From the NCBI RefSeq assembly GCF_000003855.2, contig NW_003101680.1, positions 1,188,976 to 1,252,975 on the forward strand: a DNA stretch of 64,000 nucleotides, written 5' to 3'. The first letter of the stretch is position 1; each line of letters opens with the position of its first letter. The position numbers and the translations under genes are program-made. Below the pieces are notes generated by a model. It had not been told where the DNA came from. It made no database searches and saw only the letters and a program-made list of their open reading frames with translations. Positions 44,535 to 56,369 of the stretch are shown here, piece after piece. Origin of the DNA: Blastomyces gilchristii SLH14081. Lineage: Eukaryota; Ascomycota; Eurotiomycetes; Onygenales; Ajellomycetaceae.

Positions 44535-47500
44535 TCAAGATATTTCTGCTGTTTCCACTTTTTCAGATCCACCAGCAGCAGCAGCAGGAGGTTCACCAGC
44601 CTCATCGTTCTTTTCCTCCTTAAGCTTCGCAATCACCATCTCTTCCACAACCTTCAATCCAGCCTCCTCGCTCTTCCTCGCCGACGCAGCCCCCCCATCA
44701 TCCTCTCCAGAAACTCGCTGATCAAGCGCCAGCTTCGTCTGTCCCAGCGCATACATCTGCTCCTCAATCGTATCCCTGGTGACAAGCCGCACAACTTCAA
44801 CCGCGCGCGTCTGGCCCACCCGATGCGCGCGGTTCTCCGCCTGCACGTCCTCCTGCGGATTAAAGCTAGAGTCGAAGATGATAACTTTATTCGCGCACGC
44901 GAGGTTAATACCCGCGCCGCCAGCTTTGGTTGACAGGAGGAAGACGGGGATGTCGACTTGTTCGTGGAAGGCGTCAAGGGTGGACTGGCGATCTTCCACG
45001 CTGGTGCTGCCATCAAGGCGGAAGAAGCGCATTTGCAGCGTTTGTAAGACGTGCTCGAGGATGTCCATGACCATGGTGAATTGGGAGAAGACGAGAGTGC
45101 GGTCGCCGTTCTCCTTGAAGCGGGTTAATAACTCGCAGAGCTTGTCCACCTTGCCAGAGTGCATCCATTCGTCGTTTTTAAGTATGAATCTGGACAGGGC
45201 GGTTGGGTTTTGTTCGCAGAGGGTATGGACTTCGAAATCGTTGTAGGCACATAGTTCAAGGTAGATTTGGTCCGGGTCCGATGCAGCCCATTTTTCGTCT
45301 TTTATGCATGCTTTGGCGATACGGCTGAGCGTCTTGTCGTCGTAGTGACGTCGGTAGAACAAGGGATGGATGGCGGCCTGGCGTAGTTTCATGAGGATGT
45401 TGGCAGACTTGTTGCCCACCTTTTTCCCCGCGGCTCGATCTGCAATTAATTGTCGTACGGTCTCGACTTCGTGAGTATATATTTCTTTCTGTGCCTCATT
45501 CATCTCGCAATATTCCACGCTGGTGAGTTTAGGCGGCAGATCGATCACTTGATGCTTCTTCCTCCGCAGCACGAAGGGGGTGAGCATGGATTTTGCTCGA
45601 GCAATGCGTTGCGCGGATAGTAACGCCGCATGTGTGTCGTCGACAGTCTTGGCTTTGGCGCTGAAGATGTACTCAAGATCCTCCTTTCTCTCTCTAAAGA
45701 CTGAAGGTAGGATAAACCCAAGCAGTGAAGCTAACTCCTGCAGGTTGTTCTGAAGGGGAGTACCGGTAAGTAATAGCCGGAACTGGGCCGGAATGCGGAT
45801 TAGTTTGTCGTAGAGCACGGATTTGCTGCTCTTTAACATATGGCCCTCGTCGTATACACAAACACAAAAGTCCATGGAGCGAAGGAAGGCGGCATCTATT
45901 TTGGCCTTTGCAATTGTGTAAGTCGTGACGACGACATTGATGCAGTCCCTCGTGTCTTCAATTTGCTGCCGAATCTCAGCTCGAACTTTCTGGTTAGCGT
46001 AATAAGGCATGACGTTTAGTTTTGGGCAGAACACGGAGAATTCACGGAGCCAATTCTCCAGAGTCGAAGAGGGAACTACCACTAGGTGCGGCCCCTTGAC
46101 TCCTTTCTCGAAGAGATGGGCAAGAAAAGCGATGACTTGGCAGGTTTTCCCCAAACCCATATCATCTGCAAGGATACAGCTCAAATTCTGCTCGAAGAGA
46201 AGATTGAGCCAGTTGATCCCAACAATCTGGTAATTCTTCATCGTGATCGATTCGCTCATTATTGCTGGCTGGCCAATATACTGCTGTTTCTTGCGCGAGT
46301 TATTGTTGGGTTTGAGTTCGTCATCGTCGACGCTCAGGGAACAGCCGCTGGAAGGAGTGCCAATTCCAGAATCATGGGTCCCATCTGACGTGTTCTTGGT
46401 ATCCAAAGAAGTAATTTCAAGCTCGCCTTGTGTCTTTGTGCCGAAAATGTCCACGCCCCATCGTTTCATTTCGTTTGCAACTGGCTTTCCAAGTGCTTCG
46501 CATTTAGAAACAAGAACATCCACAGCTTCATAACCCGTCCACATGTCAAGACACTTGTCGACAACTTTGTCCCCAATCGGCTTCTTAGCATACTTTTTCG
46601 ACTTGTCCTTTGAAGTCTTTCCAATCGAATCGTCCTCCTGGGTGATTTGACGAACCGCGTTCAAAGATTTGAACGGACGTTTTGAGATAATAGTGTTGGC
46701 AATATTTTCCCGGATTTCAGCGATGTCGGATAGATCTGCCACGGAACATGAATTGAAAAATTTAAGGACTTTTGATTCCAGAATACTATCGTCTTCGGAA
46801 TCTTCATGGTTATCGGACTCAGACGAGTCTATCTCAACTATAGGTATCTCTGGAGATTCTGATCGTGGTCTAGATTTCCTGCCTTTAATAAGCCTTCCAG
46901 GCTTCTTGGAGACTCTGGCAGGAGCAGGAGATGCCCTGGATGGGGGAGATGAAGTACGCATTCTTTGACCCCTGATCAACCGCTTACGGGGTGCTGAGGC
47001 ATCTCTATCAGACCCACTCTTTTGGGTTGGAAGTCTCTGGCTTGAAGTCCACTTATCCTGGATGCGTGTTCTCGCCTTAATCTGTTGTTTCGCTGGCTCC
47101 ACGTGGGGTGTATGGCGGTCCAGACTTAGCTCGTCGTCAGAGATGGGGTCCGTGGGTAGATAATCCTCTATGCTTGCTAGATGTTCCAGGGCATTTTCGT
47201 AGTTACCTCTCTTGGATACAAGGGTGTTGAGGATGAGCTGGATGGACTTGCCCGGCAAGACATTGAGTATGCGCTGGACTTTAATTCTAGTCTGGTAATC
47301 TTCAATATCATCCAATGTAAAAGTATCTTCCTGCCGCGATCGCTTAGCGACCCTGATCTATAGTCAGGCGCAGAGGACATTCTGTCCGCTGAGCGTTTTC
47401 CAGACACATTTTCTATTATTGTCATTTGCAGATGGTTGTAGAAGGCGGATGCGGTAATTTCCTTGACCGGAGTCGCAGCATCGTTCACAGCAGCTGNNNN

Positions 47501-48151
47501 NNNNNNNNNNNNNNNNNNNNNNNNNNNNNNNNNNNNNNNNNNNNNNNNNNNNNNNNNNNNNNNNNNNNNNNNNNNNNNNNNNNNNNNNNNNNNNNNNNNN
47601 NNNNNNNNNNNNNNNNNNNNNNNNNNNNNNNNNNNNNNNNNNNNNNNNNNNNNNNNNNNNNNNNNNNNNNNNNNNNNNNNNNNNNNNNNNNNNNNNNNNN
47701 NNNNNNNNNNNNNNNNNNNNNNNNNNNNNNNNNNNNNNNNNNNNNNNNNNNNNNNNNNNNNNNNNNNNNNNNNNNNNNNNNNNNNNNNNNNNNNNNNNNN
47801 NNNNNNNNNNNNNNNNNNNNNNNNNNNNNNNNNNNNNNNNNNNNNNNNNNCCAGCGCGAAGATGTGGCGACTTGACGACAGAAGAGTTTTGTGCAGAGGG
47901 GGAAAGCAGATGATTGGGTTTCGGTCTATTATCTGGGTGGGGTTGGGTAGATTTTTGGGTGAATTGTTGTGTTGAGGGGGTGAAATAATGTTTGCGTTGG
48001 CAGCTGGTGTTTGTATAGAGGGACCGTTGCAACGGTTTTCTTCGAACTCCGAGCTACCCTGGTCATCGTGCTCAGCATCAGACCCCGCAGCAATTGAGGA
48101 CATGTCAGCCCTCTGATTGCGGAGGGGGGTGTCAGGGACAAGTTCCTCCAT
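44535..48151 (-). CDS. FUN30: Fun30/SMARCAD1-type SNF2 chromatin remodeller, interrupted by assembly gap
   Basis: An uninterrupted frame of 926 codons (47,315-44,535) contains a CUE ubiquitin-binding domain (RIKVQRILNVLPGKSIQLIL and following, residues 10-50) and the full SNF2 ATPase: motif I ADDMGLGKT at 383-391, DEGH box at 489-492, LTGTPLQNN near 516-524, then the C-terminal helicase half (TLVFSQFTMVMDILEHVL; STKAGGAGINLACANKVIIF; RAHRVGQ). CUE plus DEGH-type SNF2 identifies Fun30/Fft, an ATP-dependent remodeller of nucleosomes in silent chromatin and DNA end resection. The N-terminus extends further: start MEELVPDTPLRNQ at 48,151, a 354-base run of N (47,497-47,850) and a segment reading EITASAFYNHLQ and SGKRSADR. 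Between that segment and EDTFTLDDIEDYQ the frame shifts near 47,350, through a missing base or a small intron (acceptor near 47,358). Exact N-terminal structure is unresolved. Confidence 0.93.
47497..47850. other. Assembly gap (354 N)
   Basis: Run of unknown bases inside the N-terminal coding part of the remodeller gene; its true length is unknown. Confidence 1.
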
Positions 48152-49170
48152 CGTCAAAACGGCTCCTCGGAGCCTGAATATATTTTTCGTTTTCAGGCCT
48201 TCTTAACGACGACAAATTAGCTGCAAAAAGCTCTTAAGAGGTAAGAAGTATCTCTCAGGGCCTTGCAGATGGAAAAAGAGTTCTGCTCTCCTATAGCTCC
48301 ACCTGACCAGCAGCCTTCTTGGGGAGAAAAGGGAGCATATCAGGAGTAGCGAGAGAAACAATCAGCGGCGGGAATTGTGAAAAACGGCCAGAAACCGTTC
48401 TCCGAGCTTTTTTTGGCTGCTTCTTCTTCGCGTGGTTTGCGGCAGAAAAACGCGCGCGTCACGGGGAAACTTTATTTCCGCGATAGATCACGTGCAGATA
48501 AGATATGATTGCTGATTCATCCTCTCACCCCATTTCCCAATGCGGTAATATCAACCTCAGCCATGTACAGTTGTACAGAGGAAGAGAATCACGCTGGTAA
48601 AACACGGTGTAGTCGAGAGAGATACGTCGGGGGTTTTCTGCATGTGGCATTTAAGAAGAGTAGTGTAACAGTTATCATATTATGAGCCTAGGTTTTATCT
48701 ACAATACCATGGTTCAAATAGAATCAAAACAAAGCAATATGTAAGTAAATTCTGTCAACACAACACGCGTATAATAGTATCAATTTTCGAACACAGGATC
48801 GCGTGAAACACGGCCTGAAACCAACTTCTACGATTACACACTCCTCATAAACTAACCACAGTAAAGTAATACCCTAGAAATGCACCACCTCTACAAACCA
48901 CAGCCCAATGAGGGACCCAGACAGCCGTTAAACCCCAAAGGCTCCAGGGTTGCATTGCTTGCTTCCCTAGTTCAATTCGCCATTCTCAAAAAATAAAAAG
49001 CCAGCACCAACCAACCACAAATAATAATTAAACAAAAAAAGAAACACCATACATATATCTGGTCCTTCTCTAACCACAACCACCATCATCATAAACAAAC
49101 ACACTCCCCACGCGGCGATCCACTGAAACTCCGTTTTCGATTTACCCGCTTCCAGATTCGTGCAAGAACA
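48152..49170. other. Divergent promoter between FUN30 and VMA21
   Basis: About 1.0 kb. TCACGTG at 48,488-48,494 is followed by GATAAG. No other open frame is convincing; the region before the VMA21 start is C/A-rich as in other 5' UTRs here. Confidence 0.5.
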
Positions 49171-50028
49171 ATGGCCACCCGCCGCTCCGCCGCCGCCGCC
49201 GTCGCCACGAAGAAAGACGATGTCAGCGCTCCAGTTGTAGCGGCGCAATCATCATCAGCAGCAGCAGACACCAAGAACGGATATCCTTCGTAAGTTATTT
49301 CCTTTTGAGCAATGTACTATACATGCATATTTGTGGTTTATTTTTGTCAGTTCTTGTCCTGGCATGGAGTTCCGGCCTGGTTCTTCCATCAGGTGTTCTC
49401 TCGTTCCTACTTAGCCTGCTGTTTAGCCGTTCCTTGTACATACATATAGATATAGATATGTAGCATCTCTTCAGCGCTTCAGGTTTCCTATTCTCTATAT
49501 ACCACTAAGACATGTAATACCTTTTTTTTTTTTTTTTCTCCCACACAGACTAAGAGGAAAAGGAATGAGAGGACAAGGCTTTCTTTCCGAACATGAAACA
49601 TCACACACAGCTAATATAACTTACTAACCCATCTATTCTCACCTCTAGACCCGTCATCATCAAACTCATTCTAGTTACGATAGCAATGATCTGCGCGCCG
49701 CTGGGCACGTATTACGGCACACTGAATACGATCTGTGGAGGTGCGATTTTCCTTTCTTTTGTTTTTAACATGTTAACCCCTCATCCCTCATCCCATCTCG
49801 CTCACCCTCTTCAACCTTCCCCCCTCCCCCTCCCCCCCCCCAGCCAAACCCTCCTACATGGAAAAACTAAACCCCAACAACCCCACAGGAGACTCCACAT
49901 ACGCCGGCGGCCTCGCCGCCATCTCAGTAAATGTCGTTCTGATCATCTATCTCATCATCGCTGCGCGTGAGGATACGGGTGAGAGCGAGGAGGAGGAGAG
50001 GGAGAAGAGGGAGCGGAAGGAGGAGTAG
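49171..50028 (+). CDS. VMA21: Vma21-like V-ATPase assembly factor, 3 exons
   Basis: Exons 49,171-49,289, 49,649-49,740 and 49,889-50,028 give 116 aa: MATRRSAAAAVATKKDD..., first membrane segment PVIIKLILVTIAMICAPLGT, a short lumenal loop with GDSTYAGG, second membrane segment AAISVNVVLIIYLIIAA, then an acidic/Arg-rich tail ending in EE. The two-helix hairpin with the (G/N)ST(Y/F)AG loop is the Vma21 signature. It is an ER membrane chaperone needed to assemble the Vo sector of the vacuolar proton pump. No KKxx-type ER-retrieval signal is visible at the C-terminus. For the second intron I chose the acceptor CCCCACAG at 49,888, which joins ICG to GDSTYAG as in homologues; an upstream CAG at about 49,842 would add about 15 residues. 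Confidence 0.85.
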
Positions 50029-50514
50029 AGTGAAAGATACTTGTCAGATTTGTTTGTTTTTTTTTTGTATGTATGTTATGTGTGTATGTGTGTCAGTGAG
50101 TTCCTGTTGGTAATATAATGAGTAGTTGATTCATATTAATTATCTAGCAGCTATGTGTGTGTATTGCATTCAGTGAATATCTCTAAATTATATACGCTGT
50201 AAGATAAGAGATAGCAGCTGTGATTGAACTTTTTATAGATATCTCAGAGAATTCAATATGCGATTCTCTATTTAATTATATCACTGAAGTAGAAAGAAAC
50301 TCTTCATATAATATCCATGGATATGTTGCGAGCACGTGTGATGTGTCTGAAGCAGGAACTTGGTAGAAGTCTAAAGGAGTTTAGTTCGTCGCGCTAATCC
50401 GAAAATATCAAGCAGAGACGCTGAATAAGTTTCATATTTGGATAAATGATACAAACAAGTAAAGGAACACATTGTGCGATGGAAGACTGCAGTATTAATA
50501 AATCCCCGTTTAGT

Positions 50515-50552
50515 GTACGGAGTAGCGTTAGTGAAATGTAGTGTACGGAGTA
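50515..50552. repeat. Two direct GTACGGAGTA motifs
   Basis: GTACGGAGTA at 50,515-50,524 and 50,543-50,552, both preceded by TAGT, in a gene-free region. Same word as at 43,513 and 55,315. Confidence 0.6.
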
Positions 50553-51057
50553 GAGTACTGTGAATGTACTCTACTATACGAGGTTGGTTTGGCGGCAACC
50601 CTCCGGCCTCGCTTGGCACATTCTATTATTATTCTCTGCCGATAAGTAAAAACAAATTCTGTCTCATTGTTCTTTTGATACGGATTAAATGAGCAAATAA
50701 CCCGTGTGGTGATACATTTCCCTCATCAACCGTCTGCCACCAGGGAAATATTTTTTATTCCCATGTGGTCGATCCTATTGCACGATATATATGCGCTTGT
50801 TTCTAGACAGCTTTCTAAAGTGGCCCCAGACGAGGAGATAGATAGATGTGTGTTGGCTGCTTGGCTGCTTGGCTGCTTGGCGGCCTGCGGGGTGCTATGG
50901 CTGGACAGGGCTCAGGACAAACCCTATAATAGAGGGAGGCAGTTGTGACGGTAGGCCACGGGGCGCCGGGGGCGGGAGCAGGCGAGCCACCACTATAAGT
51001 ATGGGTGCCGTGCGCGGCTGGCAAGGAGCCAGCCGTCTTCCGGTCTTTTTGGCCTAG

Positions 51058-51400
51058 GTGTTAAGAGAGAACGTGCCGGCAGAGTTTTGAATCTGCTCTC
51101 TCTTGACATTTCATTCTCTCAGAGAGAAAAACTATCAAGTAGAGACTCTGTGATGAAGTAGTTTAATCACTAGTTTACATCATCGGAGCCAGAGAGAATT
51201 TAACAAGTTCTGTTAAGAGAATGAGAGAGAGAGACTGATGAGAGAAGAGAGAAGAATGAGATTGTTTTTTATTAAGTAACTTATTTAAATACTTCATTCT
51301 GCTGAGCTCTTTTGTATGTTTCGTTTGTCAGTGACAGCCAGTCTCATATTCTGACTGAGTGCTTATCAAGTCTCAAGTCAGGATCAACAATGAGAAAATG
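51058..51400. repeat. RIP-like patch, possible LTR remnant
   Basis: From TGTTAAGAGAGAACGTGCC onward the composition switches to the AG/CT-rich, CpG-poor texture of the left arm, then returns to normal near 51,400. The abrupt start with TGTT suggests an LTR end, but I find no matching far end or target duplication. Confidence 0.35.
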
Positions 51401-52124
51401 TCACAAGAAATGAAACTCCCTCAACCTCCCACCTCAAGTGAACAAATCATCTCTCAGATATCATCTGATCTGGTATTCATCTTCATTCCCCTCTTCACAG
51501 CAGGTGTAGTGCCTCGGTAAGTACACATCTCAATTTCTAAACACAAAAACTCCCACTCGTATACCCACATAATACATAATACCAACAACAAGAAAGAAAC
51601 AAAAGAAAGAAAAGAAAGAAAAATAAAAATAAAAATAAAAATCAAGTCAGAGAAGAGTGTACATAGGTATGTATCATGTTGTCCCGTTTCCCCTCCCCCT
51701 CCCTTCCCTCCCCCGTTTTTTCCCTCATCAAGGTATCCCATATTCATATCCATTATTCCAATCCCACCCGTTATCCATTATCCATTGATTGTTGTCATTA
51801 TCCTCCCTTCCCGTGTCCGATTTCCCATGTCCAGGTAATGTGTCCCCCTTTTGTTTCATGTTTCTCGTAAGTAGTAAGGAAAAGAAAGAATAAGAGAACA
51901 AAGAAAGGCAAGAAAGAGAGACCAGACTGTATCTGTATCTATAATGCGCGTAGGGGGGGTCCTCCGTTTGGTGTAGCGCGAAGGAAAAATCAATAAATAA
52001 ACAGGATGTTGTATGTAACGTAAGTACGTCTCTATATACGTAGGTATGTATGTATGCGTGGTATCTGTTCTCAAAAAAAGGAACTTTCCATTTCACCTGG
52101 CGGAAGTAAGTTAGTTGGTGGATC

Positions 52125-52167
<43 letters not shown>

Positions 52168-52364
52168 CTTTTTTTCTTCTTTTTTTCCAGGTTAAGGTTA
52201 TATATAAAACTGACTGACTGGTTCTTTAGACATCGAGCGAACAAACGAAATGACCAGAGCGATGTCTCCGTAAAAAACCACAAGTGCCAAACCCCTTGTT
52301 TGAAGGTAGGGCTAAAAATCGGTCTTTGTTTCTTCCTTTTCTGTTGGCCTCGGGATTTTCCCCT

Positions 52365-54088
52365 TCACGACTTGCTAAACCGCTTAAAGAAACTCTTCCT
52401 CTTCTCCACCGGCGGCGTAGGGGCGGGCGACGGGGACGAGAACGCCGCAACGGGCTTCCTCGCCATGGGAGGAGGTGCTTGATTGCCGCTACCGTTGTTG
52501 TTGTTGTTATAGCTGTTATTGTTATTATTAATATTGCCAGATGGGTCCGCGTAATTCCCATCAGTACCGGTAGTACTATTCTGATGGTTGTAACCGCCGC
52601 CGCCGCCGCTATGGGGAGAGTGTTGTGGGTAGTCGAGATCGGGCGCGTCGCTGAAGCCGGTGAAGCCGTACGTTTCTGTTGGGGTTTGCTGTTGGTTTTG
52701 TTGTTGATGGTGTCGGTAGGGATGGCTGTTGACGTCGTCGCCGGGGTGGTTTGGGTCTGCGTCTGCTGCCAGCACGTCCGACCCGGAGCCGGATGCGGGT
52801 GCATAGTTATAGTTGTCATTTTGTGGATATTGCTGCTGCTGGTGCTGCTGCTGTGAGAAATAGTTGTTGCTATTGTTGCTGTTGTTGTATCCCTGCATGT
52901 ACTGATCCTGATTCATCCGTCCTCCATGACGAGGGGGCCGTGGCGCGTAGCCGTTATTATTATTATTGTTGTTATTATTATTATTTCCGTTATAATTGCC
53001 CCCGCCATAGCTTTCAGCATAGCTATCCGGCCGTGACGGGGCCAGGCGGTGCGCTGAGTAGTTGGCTTGTTCGTTGTAGCCCCCGTTCCGGTGGTTGCTG
53101 AGTCCTCCGGCTGCTGCTCCGCCGCCTCCTCGATCTAGAGCGTTTCGCGGGGTTAGTTCTTGGTGGATCCATGCCAAGGGAAGTTGAAAAGGTGAAAATT
53201 GACAGTGTGGAAGGGGAATGGAAGTCCAATGGAAGGGAAGAACGAAAGGGAGGGTGGGAGAGAGGATGGATGATGGCACGTTGCAACATACCTCCAAAAT
53301 AGCTACTTCGTCGGCTGTAACCACCGTTTGTACTCTCGTCTAAACCGTCCAGCAGTCAGTAAGTATATGTGTTATCCTTCATATTGAAAATAAAATGTGG
53401 GAAAGAAAGAAAAGGGAAAGAAAGAAAAGGGAAAGGGAATATAAAATTTAAAAAAATACCTGGTCGGGCATACGATGCCCTCCGGTTCATATAGCTCCCA
53501 TCAATGGCCGCCTCGAAAGAACGAATGGTATCCAACGGCCGCTCAAACCGATGGCGGGTGGGGTTTGATAGATCGGGATCGGCTGCAAAGTAAGGTTTCC
53601 ATGGTCAATTGTACGTATAAAAAAGAGAATGAGAATAAAATAATAAATAATAAAAAAGAGGGAGGGGACTCACTTATTGGATTTCCATAGATATCTTTAT
53701 GCTGGACAGATCGCAGCGACTCCAAGTTTGATTTTTGCAACGCAACAGCAGCTAAAATTAAAATGCAATGAGCATATTGTCTTCTTTTTTGTTTTCTTGC
53801 TTGTTTATTTTAATGTCCAGGACACTCCCGTCACGCCAGCAAGCGCATGTGAAAGAAGGAGAAATGTAAATGTTTTTAATAAAACTCACATGGCTGTAGT
53901 TCCTGGATGGCTCGGGACGGGTCAGCATGTGTGCGCAGCCTGCTTGCTTCTTTCTCCTCGTGCGTCTCGGAGAGATTCATCTTGTGATGAGAGCCGCTGC
54001 TCTTCTGTGTTTTCTCTGACTTGCTGCTGCTGCTGCCGGTGAAGCTTAGGACGCGGCCCCGTTCGGGCGACTCTTGGACCGCTGCCAT
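52365..54088 (-). CDS. DUF2406 family protein with Asn/Gln-rich C-terminus, 5 exons
   Basis: Exons 54,088-53,890, 53,751-53,674, 53,582-53,460, 53,339-53,292, 53,134-52,365 give 405 aa starting MAAVQESPERGRVLSF. The conserved part spans residues 50-135: HADPSRAIQELQP, ALQKSNLESLRSVQHKDIYG, NPITDPDLSNPTRHRFERPL, DTIRSFEAAIDGSY. This is the DUF2406 (YMR295C/YGR273C-like) domain, whose function is not well defined; yeast members are reported at the cell periphery. The remaining two thirds are disordered: long Asn runs, Gln runs, Gly-rich patches and a basic Lys/Phe end (KRKSFFKRFSKS). Each junction restores a conserved residue (for example NPI/TDPD), so the gene model is firm. The poly-Asn and poly-Gln tracts are encoded by unstable trinucleotide runs. 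Confidence 0.88.
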
Positions 54089-56369
54089 GTTGTTGGGCGG
54101 GTATCTGATATGCGGAGAGGTGGTTGGACGAATGAACGAGCGAGTGAGCTGGATGGATGGATGGATGGAAGGACTGATGGATGGATAGGTAGAAAAATGG
54201 ATTGCAGGACGGAAGAAGATGGAAGTGAGCGGATGAAGGGAGAGTAAAGTTGACTAATGTTGATGATATCGATCGATCGCTAAGTACTGTACTGTACGTA
54301 GGCAGGTAGAACAACAAGCCGGGCGGCGAAAGGATCAGCGCGATGGCTGAGTAGTAATCAGTATGATACCTCGCGGTGGAGGAATTTCCCTGATCGGATA
54401 CGGGAGAGATTTCTTTCCTGGCGGGCGGGAGAAACGGAGAGTTATACAGTTGCTACTTATCCTCGAAAAAAAGATCGATATCGATGGATGTAAATGGAGA
54501 TGGGAGGGAGGGGTGGAGGGGAGTTGCAGTGTTTCAGCAGGACCTATGTCTCAGATTGACTGTCCACCCGGATGCCTGTGACGACGACTTCCGTGGTGAC
54601 TCGGAGGAGATGATGGAAAGAAAAAAAAAAAAAAGGCTTGGATGTGGATGTAAAGAGAATGCGTAGAACGAATGGGAGGGGGGGGGGCGTGGTGGTGGGT
54701 GGGAGATAACCACTATCTATCCTGCTCCGTTATACGATGGACGGACGTGGAAGAAAGAAAGTCAATTCATCAAGTCCAACAAACCATCTTGCCAAACATG
54801 CATGGAAAGTCTTTTTTTCCTTTTTCCTTTTTCTTTTTCTTTTCTTTCCTTTCTTTTCCCTAGAGAGTGGCGGGATTGTCCCAAATCTTGTCTCTTCCTC
54901 TCCCTTCTGTTCTTCTTCCCTTCTTCCCCTACGACAAACCAACCTAGCTGGTGATGACATCGTTGGTCCGCAACGACCTCCGCTGTGGAGCCCGAGAGAG
55001 TGGCGTGTGTGGGCGTGTGCTTAGGGCCAGGCTCAGCCAGCGCATCCAGACCGCACTCACTAGCTAGTTAATCCAGTTAAATCCAGTTAATCCACCAGTT
55101 GATTAGTTGTGTTATCATGTACTCCGTATGTCCATGCGAATGGCAGAAATGATAACACATAAATAAATAATATTATTAAATACCAGCGATCTCACGTTGA
55201 AACCGGGCTGTTACACGACCCACAAAACCTACAAGAAAGCCACAACAACAGCCCTGCGATCAATCTGTCCTCTAACTAAATTATCCAACGCATCCATGAA
55301 CAATCTACATGTATGTACGGAGTACAGTACATGTACATACATATATGCATGCATGTTGTGGACCAGGACCATGGTTAAATCCAAGCCTACATCCACTGCC
55401 AGGTACCAACTTACCAAGCCAGACGACAACAGCCTTACTACGCCGCGTATACTATAGTATATACTACTACTGAACGGATTACAATTCCCCGACTACACAG
55501 ATTATTGGGATGGTATGTACAGTACAATCACTGCCTTGTCATATCAAGGTGAAGGTCAAAGATAAGGCACAGTGCACCACATGGCATGGCATGGCATGCG
55601 GCATAGCATGGCAAAGAAACCAGGACCCGGATACGGATTCATATATTGATATGCGGTGATTGCCAATGGCTTTGTATACTTAATTTTTAGGGCTAGAGTC
55701 ATTGAGAAAGTTTCATTCTTTGGTGGAAAAGGATGAAACACCTTTCAATTTGGGCGTGGGTGAGGGACAATCGGATTTTTGGTGCGGGGGCGTTTAGGGT
55801 GGTGGGATGGACAATTTTTTTTTTTTTGAAAGAAGCTTATTAAATTATAGAAAAAAGGAGAAAAAAGAAAAAAGAAAAAACTCATAGGCGAGCCGCCGTC
55901 TAGGTTTTTCTATTCGGCATTTTTTTGATGCCATTGCTGCCAGGGGAGAACAACAACAACATCAAAGAAGGGGAGAGGAGAGAAATACATGAAAGAAACA
56001 GGAAAGAAAAAAAGCGCAAAAGGGGGGGAGGCTAAGCTTGAACCCCGATATATGCCCCTCCCCCTTCAAGGCCCCTCCTCCTTCCCCTTCGTTCCCTTAA
56101 TGTCTTCGCTCCTCTCCCCCACTCTTGTGTAAATTTGGGTCTCTTGTTATATTTTAAAAAGAAAACCGCCTCTGATCCCACAACACAACACAACCACTGG
56201 AACCCCTCGCCGTCGTTGCCCCGTCCCCTTGTCCTTTTTAATCAACAACATCTCGTCCCTCCGGCATTGCCCACGCCAAAAGAAAAGTCTCACAACCCGA
56301 ACCCCGTTCTCCCAACATAACCCCAACAAGAAAAGACTGATGCCCGACCCCGGTCTCAATCAAACGGGT
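54089..56369. other. Intergenic region, 2.3 kb
   Basis: Upstream region of the DUF2406 gene and downstream region of the eL33 gene. It contains a (GGAT)n-type repeat near 54,150-54,190, A- and T-runs, a CATGG repeat near 55,580-55,600, and TACTCCGTA (55,120) and GTACGGAGTA (55,315) motifs. No coding region that I can support. Confidence 0.5.

Larger units (their letters stand above)
50029..52364. other. Convergent intergenic region, 2.3 kb, with two AT-rich patches
   Basis: Gene-free. It contains an AT-rich patch at about 50,140-50,330, two GTACGGAGTA motifs, an 8-bp tandem repeat (TTGGCTGC, about 3.5 copies at 50,853-50,880), a GC-rich stretch (50,950-51,060), a second mutated-looking patch (51,058-51,400) and a T-run of 37 at 52,131-52,167. 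Confidence 0.5.

Noticed and set aside
43997..44632. 211-codon minus-strand frame after the remodeller gene
   Set aside because: Low-complexity Pro/Ser/Phe-rich text overlapping the 3' end of the remodeller in another frame; no homology-like blocks.
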